A stretch of DNA of 64,000 nucleotides from CAWIHA01 sp963835855 (GCA_963835855.1 CAWIHA010000018.1:62001-126000); one strand, 5' to 3'; counted from the first letter of the stretch, positions 1-8,629 are shown. Program-made: numbers and translations. The notes: generated by a model not told the origin, from the letters alone.

Positions 1-86
1 GCGCGGGATTTGTAGTAGAAGCCGATCGCCAGGTTGAAGATGAAATAAAGGGCGACTACGGACCAATCGATGACGGTGAGTTGCAC
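1..86 (-). CDS. Sodium:solute symporter, N-terminal fragment
   Basis: Only the first 28 codons are present; the gene runs off the left edge. The peptide begins VQLTVIDWSVVALYFIFNLA and continues IGFYYKSR. This matches the first transmembrane helix of SSS-family (Na+/solute) symporters, which typically start with a short polar stretch, a W-x-x-x-A-L-Y-F helix and a basic YYK-R loop. The GTG start is the first possible codon, because an in-frame TAG lies directly upstream. No Shine-Dalgarno sequence is visible. A TATAAT box ends six bases before the GTG, so the message may be leaderless. The family call rests on one helix, so the substrate cannot be assigned. Confidence 0.6.
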   Translation of the reverse strand, partial: MQLTVIDWSVVALYFIFNLAIGFYYKSR

Positions 87-92
87 CTACGA

Positions 93-98
93 ATTATA
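93..98 (-). promoter_or_regulatory. -10 box (TATAAT) for a leaderless symporter transcript
   Basis: On the minus strand a perfect TATAAT lies six bases upstream of the GTG start, which places the expected transcription start at or within a base or two of the start codon. No good -35 hexamer is visible 16-18 bases upstream. Leaderless expression is inferred. Confidence 0.45.
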
Positions 99-127
99 CG
101 TTTTGTAAGCGGGTGGATGCCGGGCTG

Positions 128-1864
128 TTATCGAGCCCTCCGAATATCCCGCAACGAGGCGTACCAGCCTGGATAACCTCGAGCAGCCGAATATTCGTCG
201 CTCTCAAGCGAGAATGCGACATCGATTGGAATGCCAGGCTGCAACTCCGGGATACGCCCGGCGAAGTTCCAAGCCTTGAAGGCGATTGTTCGCCCGCTCT
301 GATGCAGGTTCACCCGGACGTGCTTTTCTTTCCAGACCGTGGGAGCGGCCGCAACCTCGACTCCAAGCGCCGCAAAGACGGGCGTGGGATTGCCGAAACC
401 GAATGGTGCCAACGAGAGCACGCCGGCAGCCGAGCGCTCGTTGATTTCCTGAAAATCCAGAGCGGCATCCACTTCGACTTCGGCCGTGAAATGGTCCGGC
501 GTGAGCCGCCGGGCAGCGTAAGCATTGAGCCGCTCGCGGAACTCATCGATCCGCTCAGAAGCGATGGTGATTCCGGCCGCCTGGCGGTGGCCGCCGAAGC
601 GGATGAACAGGTCCGGCATGGCCTCGAGCGCCTCGAGCAGATGAAACGCCGGGATGCTGCGGCCGGAGCCCTGCGCCACTTTCTGCCCGGGGTCGTCGCC
701 CAGAACGACAACGGGCCGGTGGAAGCGTTCGACCAAGCGGCTGGCGACAATGCCGACGACACCGCGGTGCCAGTCCTTCCCGGCAAAGACGAGCGCCGCC
801 TGCTGATCTGTTACGGGCGCCGCGAGGCATTCATCCAAGATGGCGCGCACAATATCGGTTTCCGTCTGCTGGCGTTCGCGGTTGAGCGCGTGCAGGTTGC
901 CCGCCAGCTCCCGCGCCCGTGCTGCATCCTCGGTGAGCAGCAGATCGACAATCGTGTTGGCATCCGCCATGCGCCCGGCGGCATTGAGGCGCGGCGCAAT
1001 GCGGAAGGCCACCTGGGCGGCCGAGAGTGCTTCACCCTCGCTGAAACCGGCGACATCGAGCAGCGCACGGAGGCCCGCGTTCCGCACGGAGCGGAGGCCT
1101 TCGAGACCGAGCTTCACGAAAACGCGGTTTTCGCCGGTCAGCGGCACGACGTTGGCGACGGTAGCGATCGCAACCACCTTCAGAAAGGACTCCATCATGC
1201 GCCGCAGCTTTTCCGGCGGCCAGTCCAGGGTCGCGAGCAGCGCCTCAACCAGTTTGAATGCGACGCCCGCGCCACACAGGTTCTTGTCTGGATAAGCGCA
1301 GGAGGACTGTTGAGGATTGAGCACGGCGAGCGCGGGCGGGATCTCGGCGTCGGGCAGGTGGTGATCGGTGACGATCACATCGATACCGGCTTGGCGCGCG
1401 TGGCGCACCGCTTCATTCGCGCGGATGCCGGTGTCCACGCTGACGATGAGCGTGACGCCTCGAGCGGCAGCGTACGCGACGGCTTCCGGCCGCATGCCGT
1501 AGCCGTCTTTCACGCGGTTCGGGATCAGGAAAGAGGCGCAGCCGCCCGCGAGCTCAATCGCCTTCTTGAGGATGGCGACCGAGGTGGTGCCGTCCACGTC
1601 ATAGTCTCCGTAGAGCAGGATCTTTTCACTCCCGGCAATGGCGCGGCGCAGGCGATCGAGCGCCTGGTCCATGCCGCGCATCAGGTGCGGGTCGTGCAGA
1701 TCGTCGAGCGAGGGATAAAGAAATCTCTGCGCTGAGGCCGGGTCGCGGTAGCCGCGACGAACCAACACCCGCGCGGCGGGCAGGCTCAAGCCGAGTGACG
1801 CCGCCAGGCGCTCTGCTTCAACGGGCTCGGACGCCGGCAAAAGCCAGCGGGCTGGTTGTTCCAT
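128..1864 (-). CDS. recJ: Single-stranded-DNA-specific 5'-3' exonuclease RecJ
   Basis: 578 aa, the usual length for RecJ. The DHH-family metal site is complete: YGDYDVDGTTS at residues 85-95 (motif I), VDTGI near 143, the VTDHH signature at 165-169, and NPQQ followed by LCGAGVAF near 183-203. The later DHHA1 region carries the conserved GGHRQAAG motif and is followed by the C-terminal OB-like domain. RecJ degrades single-stranded DNA in recombinational and mismatch repair. The ATG start is 11 bases downstream of the stop of the small upstream gene (1876-2367), so the two probably share a transcript. Confidence 0.95.
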   Translation of the reverse strand: MEQPARWLLPASEPVEAERLAASLGLSLPAARVLVRRGYRDPASAQRFLYPSLDDLHDPHLMRGMDQALDRLRRAIAGSEKILLYGDYDVDGTTSVAILKKAIELAGGCASFLIPNRVKDGYGMRPEAVAYAAARGVTLIVSVDTGIRANEAVRHARQAGIDVIVTDHHLPDAEIPPALAVLNPQQSSCAYPDKNLCGAGVAFKLVEALLATLDWPPEKLRRMMESFLKVVAIATVANVVPLTGENRVFVKLGLEGLRSVRNAGLRALLDVAGFSEGEALSAAQVAFRIAPRLNAAGRMADANTIVDLLLTEDAARARELAGNLHALNRERQQTETDIVRAILDECLAAPVTDQQAALVFAGKDWHRGVVGIVASRLVERFHRPVVVLGDDPGQKVAQGSGRSIPAFHLLEALEAMPDLFIRFGGHRQAAGITIASERIDEFRERLNAYAARRLTPDHFTAEVEVDAALDFQEINERSAAGVLSLAPFGFGNPTPVFAALGVEVAAAPTVWKEKHVRVNLHQSGRTIAFKAWNFAGRIPELQPGIPIDVAFSLESDEYSAARGYPGWYASLRDIRRAR

Positions 1865-1875
1865 CTCGGGCGGGG

Positions 1876-2367
1876 TCAGTTTCTGGAGTAATAGCCACCA
1901 ATAGAATCGTCTTCGTCCTCCTCCCCTTCCGGGAGGGCGGCATCGACCTCTTCGAGCAGATCCAGGTAATCTTCATACCAGTCCGCGCGAAGATTGAAGA
2001 GATACACGCGGCCTTCGTGGTCGAACGAAAGCTCGAGTGCGCAGGTGAACCCCTCGTGCGCGCGCAAGTCCCGGAGCCGCTGCTCCAGGCTGCGCTGCTC
2101 CTCCACAGCCAGGTCGCACCCTTCCAGCCGCGCGACCGCTTCATCCACATGTGCTTGGGTGAACTCGCGGTAGTGGTATACGAGCATCCGCACACCGGCC
2201 TTCTTTGCGGCCTGCGCGAACGCACGATAATCCGGCAGCCGGTCCGTGTCCCAAGCCACGAACGAATCCGTATCCGCCAGGCGGGAGTACCCGTGAAAGA
2301 TCACAAACCCTTCCGTTCCCAGGTACGCGAGAACTTCGGTCTTGAGTGCGTCCAGATTAAGATTCAT
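1876..2367 (-). CDS. Conserved hypothetical protein upstream of recJ
   Basis: About 163 aa from the ATG (MNLNLDALKTEVLAYLGTEG); an in-frame TTG five codons upstream is possible. Neither start has a clear ribosome binding site. The protein is soluble, has no signal peptide or membrane helix, and ends in a very acidic tail (EGEEDEDD). The middle contains aromatic-rich stretches (FVIFHGY, MLVYHYREF, VYLFNLRADWYEDYLDL). I recognise no domain. It lies 11 bases upstream of recJ on the same strand, so co-transcription is likely, but this does not give a function. Confidence 0.7.
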   Translation of the reverse strand: MNLNLDALKTEVLAYLGTEGFVIFHGYSRLADTDSFVAWDTDRLPDYRAFAQAAKKAGVRMLVYHYREFTQAHVDEAVARLEGCDLAVEEQRSLEQRLRDLRAHEGFTCALELSFDHEGRVYLFNLRADWYEDYLDLLEEVDAALPEGEEDEDDSIGGYYSRN

Positions 2368-2698
2368 TTTGAGCTGTGCCAAGACGAGGATATCACGTTG
2401 GCCAACGGGAACTCGCCGGGCACCGCCTTATACTGTCATCGGCGCCGCCGGTCACAAACGATCGGAAGAAAGTTGCATTCCGGCCGAAGTCGCACGCCCG
2501 CCTGGATTTAGATTCGGCCGCAGCGGCTCGTGCGCCTCCTCCGGCGACCGGAATCAGGAATCCCGCCAGTACAATTATTCGCCAACAGTGCTACCGCGCG
2601 GCAGGCCCCTGGCGGGCAGGCGCGGTTACTTGTATCAGGAAACAATCGAACATTCTGTTTTGGAAAGAGAGAGTCACAGGACAGGAAAGGAGAATTCC
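2368..2698. other. Divergent intergenic region
   Basis: This 331-bp region separates the minus-strand recJ pair from the plus-strand unknown pair. It holds AT-rich spots such as TATACT and TACAATTAT but no promoter with convincing -35/-10 spacing. A strong Shine-Dalgarno (AAAGGAG) occurs at its right end, just before 2699. No RNA gene or repeat was seen. Confidence 0.4.
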
Positions 2699-2884
2699 AT
2701 GAGCAGTAACTTCGTCCTAGCCATTTCGCATATTCTCGCGATTCTCGCCGGCTTCGGTATTGGCTGGTTCGTCAAGAATCCAAGGTCCCAGGCGCTCGCC
2801 GTAGCTGCCACTCAAACTGTCGAGGCTGTGGCCGAACAAATTAAGCCCGGCATCACGGGCACTCAGCCTCCAACTACAAACTAA
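2699..2884 (+). CDS. Small single-pass membrane protein (61 aa)
   Basis: MSSNFVLAISHILAILAGFG begins a 61-aa protein with one hydrophobic helix (about residues 5-24). A short positive stop-transfer (KNPRS) follows, then an Ala/Val/Thr-rich amphipathic stretch and a polar Pro/Thr tail. The start is set by a strong AAAGGAG seven bases upstream. Its TAA overlaps the ATG of the next gene (TAATG), so the two are translationally coupled and probably work together. The glycine-rich helix (LAGFGIGW) could support oligomerisation, but I recognise no family. Confidence 0.75.
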   Translation: MSSNFVLAISHILAILAGFGIGWFVKNPRSQALAVAATQTVEAVAEQIKPGITGTQPPTTN

Positions 2885-4884
2885 TGGACCACGACTCCAC
2901 CCAAACAGGGCCGGACCATTTCGCCCGCGCGTCGCCCGAAACGGGCGCCGAACTGGACTGGCAAGCCACCGCAAGCTCCACGATCCGTTCGGCCGTGGCC
3001 GCTGCCACGGATCAGCGTCCGGGGGTGCGCGAGCAGAGCCGATCTGCGCTCGACTCCCGCCCGGCTCTGGCACTGATGGAGCGCCCGTCCGATGTGGGCG
3101 AGAGTGTTGCGTTGGCGGCGCCGCTCGAGGGCGTGAAGCCCGGCGCAGACACGCGGCTCGGGTTCGACTTTCACTGGCTGTGCGAGGCGGCCGCCGGCAA
3201 GATCTCCGGCGACCTTGGCCTGAAGGTTATGACCGGGGCTGAAGCTGCGCTCGACATCGCCATCGCCGGCGCACTCACGGCGGTTGTCACGCTGGACGAT
3301 GCGAGCTGGTTGCGGGTTCGCGTGTTCAAGCGCAACGACTCCGGCGCGCGGTTCCCATCGGCGATTTCCGTCACAGCGCGGCCGAGCACGCCTCTGCCGG
3401 AGGGGCCGGAAGATCTTGCGGCAGCGATCCTGGGCGCCGGCGGCCCCGAACGGCTAAACGATATCGAACCGGCGGTGCTGGAGAGCGTCGTTACACTGGT
3501 CAGATCCGTATACGCGAAGGCAATCGGCGCCCTGGAAGCGAAGTATTCGGCCGAGGTGAGCTATTTCTGCGAGCGCGCCACCGCGGCTGCCGCGCTTGTC
3601 GATTGCTCGTTTGACTTCACGCCGGACGGGCTCGAAGCATACCGCCTGGCGTTGACCGGCGATTTTTCACGGCTGCTCGCAGCGCCATCCGCGCACGTGC
3701 GTATGCAGCCAGGTCTCGTCACGCAAGGTCTCCGCCGGCGCTGTGACATCGAGCTGCATCTGCCGTTTTTCGACCGCAAGCAATGGCCCGCGCGATGGGA
3801 GGCGCTGGCGAAGCTCGAGATCAGCGACGGGCGGGACGGGCGCCTGCTGGCGTACTCAGCCGAAGCCTCCGGCGAGACCCAGAGCAAGAATGCTTACCAG
3901 AGCACGCTGGCGCTTGTGGGAGCGCTGGCAGCGCCCCGGCAATGCGATTTCACGCTCACATATACTGACTGCCGCACGCTCGGAGCGGCGCATGCGCGCG
4001 CCGCGCTAGGTCCCATTCTCAGCCGGTACGGTTTCGGTGGCAGCGTGACGGACTGGCTCGACAGCGCCGCGGCAGCGAGTGGGGCCGGTGAACTCGAAGC
4101 GTTGCTCACGCTGTCGCTTGAAGGCCGGCTCGCCGGGGCATGGCTCCGTGCCCCGGCCGAGCGCGATCCGGACTTCTTCGAGGTGTACTCGGCGGTATCG
4201 GTCGCCGTACAGCAAGCGCTGCGAAAGTGGCTGCCGTACGTCTACTTCAGCGACCTCGCACAGTACGACAACAACGCGGCCGCGTACCCGCTGGTGGTGT
4301 ACGGATCCACGCGGCCGTTCGCTGGCAAGCCGCGCAGCGAATTCACCTACGATGTCATGGTCCCGGACGGCGCCGGTCTCTCGAAGCGGCCTGCCGTGCG
4401 GAATCTCTCCATCGAGCTGGAGCGAATCGAGCGGCTGCTAACCGCCGCCGGCAAGGTGAAAACGGCGCGGTTCTATGCGCCGCGATACGCCCCGGACATC
4501 CTTGCCGCCGTGCAGCGGCAGCCGCGACTGCTGAACGCTCTGCTGGCCGCCGACGCAGTCTTGGTCGACAATTTCGTGAAGCTGGGCGTCAGAGGGCGCG
4601 AACTCAGCGACGCGCTCGCAAACGACCCGCAAAGGCCGGTCAGAGATCTGGTGAAATTCGCCGGCGAGTTCGTCACCGTGTTTCACCGCAAGCTGCGCAG
4701 GCTGTACGGCGGCCACAGTTTCATCGCCTTCGGCTCGCTGCTGCTGATTGAGGCGACGCGGGCGCTGAATAAGGCGCGGAACGTGGATGCTTCGATTGTC
4801 GCGGTGCTGCGATTGGCGATGGGCCAAAGGGGCCAGCCAAACCGGCGCGAACAGACGTTCGTGAATCCCGCCTACCGGCCCTGA
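2884..4884 (+). CDS. Unrecognised 666-aa soluble protein coupled to a membrane peptide
   Basis: 666 aa with no signal peptide or obvious membrane helix. The first ~90 residues are low complexity and polar. After that the protein looks globular, mixed alpha/beta, with distinctive stretches such as FDFHWLCEAAAGKI, RRRCDIELHLPFFDRKQW and YVYFSDLAQYDNNAAAYPLV. I recognise no catalytic motif or family. The start codon overlaps the stop of the 61-aa membrane protein, so expression is coupled and a membrane-tethered complex is possible. The plus-strand transglycosylase starts 44 bases after its stop and may be co-transcribed. Confidence 0.75.
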   Translation: MDHDSTQTGPDHFARASPETGAELDWQATASSTIRSAVAAATDQRPGVREQSRSALDSRPALALMERPSDVGESVALAAPLEGVKPGADTRLGFDFHWLCEAAAGKISGDLGLKVMTGAEAALDIAIAGALTAVVTLDDASWLRVRVFKRNDSGARFPSAISVTARPSTPLPEGPEDLAAAILGAGGPERLNDIEPAVLESVVTLVRSVYAKAIGALEAKYSAEVSYFCERATAAAALVDCSFDFTPDGLEAYRLALTGDFSRLLAAPSAHVRMQPGLVTQGLRRRCDIELHLPFFDRKQWPARWEALAKLEISDGRDGRLLAYSAEASGETQSKNAYQSTLALVGALAAPRQCDFTLTYTDCRTLGAAHARAALGPILSRYGFGGSVTDWLDSAAAASGAGELEALLTLSLEGRLAGAWLRAPAERDPDFFEVYSAVSVAVQQALRKWLPYVYFSDLAQYDNNAAAYPLVVYGSTRPFAGKPRSEFTYDVMVPDGAGLSKRPAVRNLSIELERIERLLTAAGKVKTARFYAPRYAPDILAAVQRQPRLLNALLAADAVLVDNFVKLGVRGRELSDALANDPQRPVRDLVKFAGEFVTVFHRKLRRLYGGHSFIAFGSLLLIEATRALNKARNVDASIVAVLRLAMGQRGQPNRREQTFVNPAYRP

Positions 4885-4928
4885 CTCGCGGGCTCAACTT
4901 TTTCAGGCTGTCAACCGATGGATAAGCT

Positions 4929-5630
4929 GTGAGTCTCGCCAAGCTTGCATTGTGCGCCACCACAGCCGTACTCGGTCTTGCGGCCTACGGACAGGACCCG
5001 CGTGCGGCGATGGAGCAATCGCTCGAGAAGCAGCGCGCCTCGCTCGAAAGGCAGCGTGCCGCAGTGCGCGGGCAAGTCCCCAAAAGCCAGCCGATGCAGA
5101 ACTCGTTTTTCACCGTGGCATGGACCGAACCGCTGCCACCCATCGTCCTCGCCCCGCAATGCGATCCCGTGCCCGAAGAGCAGATTGGGCCATTGGTCGA
5201 AGAACTCGCGAAACGCGAGGGCCTGACGCCGGACCTGCTCCGCGCAGTCATCGAGAAGGAGTCTTCCTACCTGCCCTGCGCGGTCTCGGCGTCGGGCGCA
5301 GAGGGCCTCATGCAATTGATGCCGGAGACGGCCGCCGAACTGGGCGTCGGGGATCCTTTCGATACGCGCGAGAATGTGGATGCGGGCGCCCGGCTTCTCA
5401 AACAGTTGTTGGACCGCTACGATGGAAACCTCCGGCTCGCCCTCGCCGCTTACAACGCCGGGCCGGCGCGCGTCGATGCCGTCCGCGGGTTGCCGCTGAT
5501 CCCGGAGACCATGAACTACGTCTCGAGCATTCTATCAATTCTGGCGCCACCTGCGCCGGCCGGCATCATGAGCGGGGTGCCTCCTATCGGATTCCCGGCT
5601 TTGCCGGCCTCAAACGACTCCCTTAAATGA
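4929..5630 (+). CDS. Secreted lytic transglycosylase (SLT family)
   Basis: 233 aa with a GTG start. An N-terminal signal sequence (LALCATTAVLGLAAYG) is followed by a Gln/Arg-rich coiled stretch (about residues 30-55). The C-terminal half is a Slt70-type catalytic domain: EKESSY with the probable catalytic Glu at residue 111, GLMQLMPETA near 127, and AYNAGPARV near 177. The family cleaves peptidoglycan to 1,6-anhydro-muropeptides in the periplasm. The domain is short and complete, with no LysM repeats. It follows the unknown 666-aa gene by 44 bases. Confidence 0.9.
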   Translation: MSLAKLALCATTAVLGLAAYGQDPRAAMEQSLEKQRASLERQRAAVRGQVPKSQPMQNSFFTVAWTEPLPPIVLAPQCDPVPEEQIGPLVEELAKREGLTPDLLRAVIEKESSYLPCAVSASGAEGLMQLMPETAAELGVGDPFDTRENVDAGARLLKQLLDRYDGNLRLALAAYNAGPARVDAVRGLPLIPETMNYVSSILSILAPPAPAGIMSGVPPIGFPALPASNDSLK

Positions 5631-5665
5631 GCGCGGCGTGACTTTCTCTTGAGGACAGCTTCCTT

Positions 5666-5703
5666 TGAGAACAGCCGCACCCGCTGAGAACAGCCGCACC
5701 CGC
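5666..5703. repeat. Two tandem copies of a 19-bp repeat
   Basis: TGAGAACAGCCGCACCCGC occurs twice head to tail, with a degenerate partial copy (TTGAGGACAGC) just to the left. It sits between the transglycosylase stop and the tRNA-Sec promoter. Its function is unknown. Confidence 0.8.
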
Positions 5704-5752
5704 GCATTCTAAGGACCATCGACTGCATCGGGCCTCCCGCTAGGGCCGCTGC

Positions 5753-5758
5753 TAGAAT
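5753..5758 (+). promoter_or_regulatory. Likely -10 box of the tRNA-Sec gene
   Basis: TAGAAT lies six bases before the first base of the mature tRNA, which would start transcription at about the 5' end of the tRNA. A matching -35 element is not obvious. Confidence 0.4.
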
Positions 5759-5764
5759 CGGGGT

Positions 5765-5862
5765 GGAAGCTAGTCTTGGCCGGTGCCGGGTCCGGACTTC
5801 AAATCCGGCATGCGGCACGTGCCCGTGTCGCAGGTGGGTTCGACTCCCACTAGCTTCCGCCA
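5765..5862 (+). tRNA. selC: Selenocysteine tRNA, anticodon TCA
   Basis: 98 nt including an encoded CCA. It has the features that separate tRNA-Sec from elongator tRNAs. The acceptor stem is 8 bp (GGAAGCTA with TAGCTTCC), and the anticodon stem CCGGA/TCCGG closes the loop CTTCAAA with anticodon TCA at 5799-5801. The variable arm is long (about 5809-5832), and the T arm is GTGGG-TTCGACT-CCCAC. The anticodon loop and T loop match those of E. coli tRNA-Sec. It decodes in-frame UGA with SelB; selA, selB and selD are not in this window, and no selenoprotein gene could be identified here. Confidence 0.95.
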
Positions 5863-5926
5863 TACTACGCCACTCAGGATCAAGTGCCCCGGCAGCGGAG
5901 TACCATGGCATTCACCCGCACAAGGA

Positions 5927-7258
5927 TTACCGGACCTGATTTCGCAGCCGCGGCACAAGCGAGGAGACAAAATAACCGGCGGCCAAACACGACAGCCAGA
6001 GGATCGGGACTCGATATCGCATATCGGATACAACAATGTAGTACATGAGCGGATAGACCAGAAACACCGCCACAATCAAAACAGCCGCGGGCTCGCGCTT
6101 CCAACCCATCCAAATCAGCCCCGGAATCGACAGGATCGTCGCCGCCCAGACCGCATAGCAGGAATAGAGCGGCTGGGTCGGATACGGTAGCCAGAACTCG
6201 ACGATTCTCCTCCAGGTCAGCCACCAGAAACGTCCTGGGTGCGACCGCATCCACGCGATCGCGTCGGCCGCCCTCTGGCGGTCATAAGCGAGCTCACCCA
6301 TGCTGTGAAATAATTGCGCTTCTCGCGGGTTCCAATTTGGGTACATGACACCGTAACAGCCGTTGAGCTGCTCCATCGTCACACGCGGCTCGGCACAATC
6401 GTTGTTGGACGTGTATAGCGCGATTCCAAGCGTCGTTCGCACGATGAGCCTGCCCCAGATGTTGTAGTTCCGCACGATCCACGGGAGGATTACCAGCGGC
6501 GCCATAATCAGGAGCAAAGCGAAAAAACGGGTGCAAGCGCGCAGTCCGGTGCGCCGGGCGATCAGAAGGAACGCAACGCAAAGAACAGCAACCGGCACCG
6601 ACATGGGATTCAAGAGACACAGCAGTCCGGTGATTGCGCCAACGATTGCGCCATGGAGGGCGAAGCGCCCAGCCTTACGCAACAGCAGAGCCGTAATGAG
6701 GAAAAGGAGGACCAGGCCGAATTGGGTGAAACTGGCGTCCCAGGCGGGCATCAGGCGAGAAGCCGCTAGTGAAAATACAGCGCTGATCACGCCGGGGACG
6801 CGTGTGCCGAACAACAAGGCCGAGGCTCGTGGCAGGAAAGCAACGGTGAATGCGTTCACAGCGATATTAGCAAGGACCATGACCCAGTACGGAAGCAAGC
6901 CATGCGTCCCGAACAGCTTGATCGAGAGCGCGATAAACAGCGGATACAACGGCGGCTCGATTGCGGTGGGGCCCGTGGGCAAGGAAGAGAACGGGTTGCC
7001 GAACGTACCGTCTTTCGCCAAGTTCCTGGCAATGTCCACCATCTCGTGTCCGGGTCCCATTTCGATGCCTACGGGATAATAACAGAGTTGACAAAAGCCC
7101 GCCGCGAGGCCGGCGATAAAGAGCAAGGCAGGCCAGTTGAGGCGGGACGAGCCGGTCAGGCTTCGGGCCGCTGCCGGGCCAGGAGAGGTGGCGCCCTGGT
7201 GTTGACTCTTGGCCGCAAGACCCGCTGAGGGGGGCTCGGGAACTGAGTCTAAGGCCAT
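5927..7258 (-). CDS. GT-C (GT39-like) integral membrane glycosyltransferase, copy 1 of 3
   Basis: 443 aa with about 9-11 predicted hydrophobic segments. After the first helix comes a loop with acidic residues and an aromatic/Pro-rich segment (HEMVDIARNLAKDGTFGNPF, then EPPLYPLFIALSIKLFG), the pattern seen in dolichyl-phosphate-mannose/ArnT-like GT39 enzymes. These transfer sugars from polyprenyl-phosphate donors on the outer face of the membrane. The acceptor is unknown. The start is the ATG of MALDSVPEPP, conserved in all three copies. Its middle section (SNNDCAEPRVTMEQLNG and flanks) differs from copies 2 and 3, while the last ~110 residues are almost identical in all three. It lies just downstream of selC, on the opposite strand. 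Confidence 0.8.
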   Translation of the reverse strand: MALDSVPEPPSAGLAAKSQHQGATSPGPAAARSLTGSSRLNWPALLFIAGLAAGFCQLCYYPVGIEMGPGHEMVDIARNLAKDGTFGNPFSSLPTGPTAIEPPLYPLFIALSIKLFGTHGLLPYWVMVLANIAVNAFTVAFLPRASALLFGTRVPGVISAVFSLAASRLMPAWDASFTQFGLVLLFLITALLLRKAGRFALHGAIVGAITGLLCLLNPMSVPVAVLCVAFLLIARRTGLRACTRFFALLLIMAPLVILPWIVRNYNIWGRLIVRTTLGIALYTSNNDCAEPRVTMEQLNGCYGVMYPNWNPREAQLFHSMGELAYDRQRAADAIAWMRSHPGRFWWLTWRRIVEFWLPYPTQPLYSCYAVWAATILSIPGLIWMGWKREPAAVLIVAVFLVYPLMYYIVVSDMRYRVPILWLSCLAAGYFVSSLVPRLRNQVR

Positions 7259-7261
7259 GAC

Positions 7262-7276
7262 CGTGATGCTATCACG
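7262..7276. promoter_or_regulatory. Inverted repeat before glycosyltransferase copy 1
   Basis: CGTGAT-GCT-ATCACG is a perfect 6-bp inverted repeat ending three bases upstream of the ATG, in the place where a ribosome binding site would be expected. The same sequence precedes copies 2 and 3. It could be an operator or an RNA hairpin at the translation start. Confidence 0.5.
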
Positions 7277-7291
7277 ACGGTTAGGCTGCTT

Positions 7292-8629
7292 CTACCGGAC
7301 CTGATTTCGCAGCCGCGGCACAAGCGAGGAGACAAAATACCCGGCGGCCAAACACGACAGCCAGAGGATCGGAACCCGGTAGCGTATATCGGATACGACA
7401 ATGTAGTACAGGAGCGGATAGACCAGAGACACCGCCACAATCAAAACAGCCGCGGGCTCGCGCTTCCAACCCATCCAAATCAGTCCCGGAATCGACAGGA
7501 TCGTTGCCGCCCAGACCGCATAGCAGGAATAGAGCGGCTGGGTCGGATACGGCAGCCAGAACTCGACGATCCTCCTCCAGGTCAGCCACCAGAAACGCCT
7601 TGGGTGCGACCGCATCCACGCGATCGCGTCGGCTGTTCTCTGGCGGTCATAAGCGGGCTCGCCCATGCTGCGAACTAATTGCGCTTCGCGCGCGCTCGAA
7701 TTCGGGTGCATGGCATCGAAACACCCGCTGAGCAGCTCCCCCCTCAGACTCGGCTCGGCGCAATCGTTGTTGGAGGCGTATGACGTCATTCCGAAGTTCG
7801 TGCGCACGATCCACCGGCCCCAGAGCTTGTAATTCCTGGCCAACCAGGGGAGGTTGAAGAGCACGGCCGCAAGCGCCAGCGTCGCGCAAAAACGGGCACA
7901 GTCCCGCAGTCCGGTGCGCCGGATGATCAGAAGGAACGCAACGCACGGGACGGCCACCAGCACGGAGGCGGGATTCAAAAGGAACAGCAGCCCGACGATT
8001 GCGCCGGCGATTGCGCCGTGGAGGGCGAAGCGCCCAGCCTTACGCAACAGCAGAGCCGTAATGAGGAAAAGGAGGACCAGGCCGAATTGGGTGAAACTGG
8101 CGTCCCAGGCGGGCATCAGGCGAGAAGCCGCTAGCGAGAGTGCAGCGCCGATCATGCCGGGGACGCGTGTGCCGAACAACAAGGCCGAGGCTCGTGGCAG
8201 GAAAGCAACGGTGAATGCGTTCGCAGCGATATTCGCAACAACTAAGACCCCGTACGGAAGCCAGCCAGGCGTCCCGAACAGCTTGATCGCAAGCGCAATA
8301 ATCAGCGGATATAATGGCGGCTCGGCTGCGGTGGGCCCCGTAGGCAAGGGAAGGAAGGGGTTGCCGAACGTACCGTCTTTCGCCAAGTTCCTGGCAATGT
8401 CCACCATCTCGTGTCCGGGTCCCATTTCGTCGGTTCGAAGTCTAACCGGATAACAGAGTTGACAAAAGCCCGCCGCGAGGCCGGCGATAAAGAGCAAGGC
8501 AGGCCAGTTGAGGCGGGACGAGCCGGTCAGGCTTCGGGCCGCTGCCGGGCCAGGAGAGGTGGCGCCCTGGTGTTGACTCTTGGCCGCAAGACCCGCTGAG
8601 GGGGGCTCGGGAACTGAGTCTAAGGCCAT
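7292..8629 (-). CDS. GT-C (GT39-like) membrane glycosyltransferase, copy 2 of 3 (chimeric)
   Basis: 445 aa, same architecture as copy 1. The N-terminal ~190 residues follow copy 1 almost exactly, including the whole leader MALDSVPEPPSAGLAAKSQH. From about LLRKAGRFALHGAIAG onward the sequence follows copy 3 (GLLFLLNPASVLVAVPCV, NYKLWGRWIVRTNFGM, SSAREAQLVRSMG). This is the expected product of unequal crossing-over between two older tandem copies, with the switch inside a stretch identical in all three (about 8010-8060). The start-to-start spacing is 1371 bp to copy 1 and 1356 bp to copy 3. Confidence 0.8.
   Translation of the reverse strand: MALDSVPEPPSAGLAAKSQHQGATSPGPAAARSLTGSSRLNWPALLFIAGLAAGFCQLCYPVRLRTDEMGPGHEMVDIARNLAKDGTFGNPFLPLPTGPTAAEPPLYPLIIALAIKLFGTPGWLPYGVLVVANIAANAFTVAFLPRASALLFGTRVPGMIGAALSLAASRLMPAWDASFTQFGLVLLFLITALLLRKAGRFALHGAIAGAIVGLLFLLNPASVLVAVPCVAFLLIIRRTGLRDCARFCATLALAAVLFNLPWLARNYKLWGRWIVRTNFGMTSYASNNDCAEPSLRGELLSGCFDAMHPNSSAREAQLVRSMGEPAYDRQRTADAIAWMRSHPRRFWWLTWRRIVEFWLPYPTQPLYSCYAVWAATILSIPGLIWMGWKREPAAVLIVAVSLVYPLLYYIVVSDIRYRVPILWLSCLAAGYFVSSLVPRLRNQVR

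Noticed and set aside
113..1735. Long plus-strand open frame across recJ
   Set aside because: It is the antisense of the complete recJ gene, has no protein motif, and is an effect of high GC content.
5765..5862. Nonsense suppressor tRNA rather than tRNA-Sec
   Set aside because: The 8-bp acceptor stem and long variable arm are specific to tRNA-Sec.
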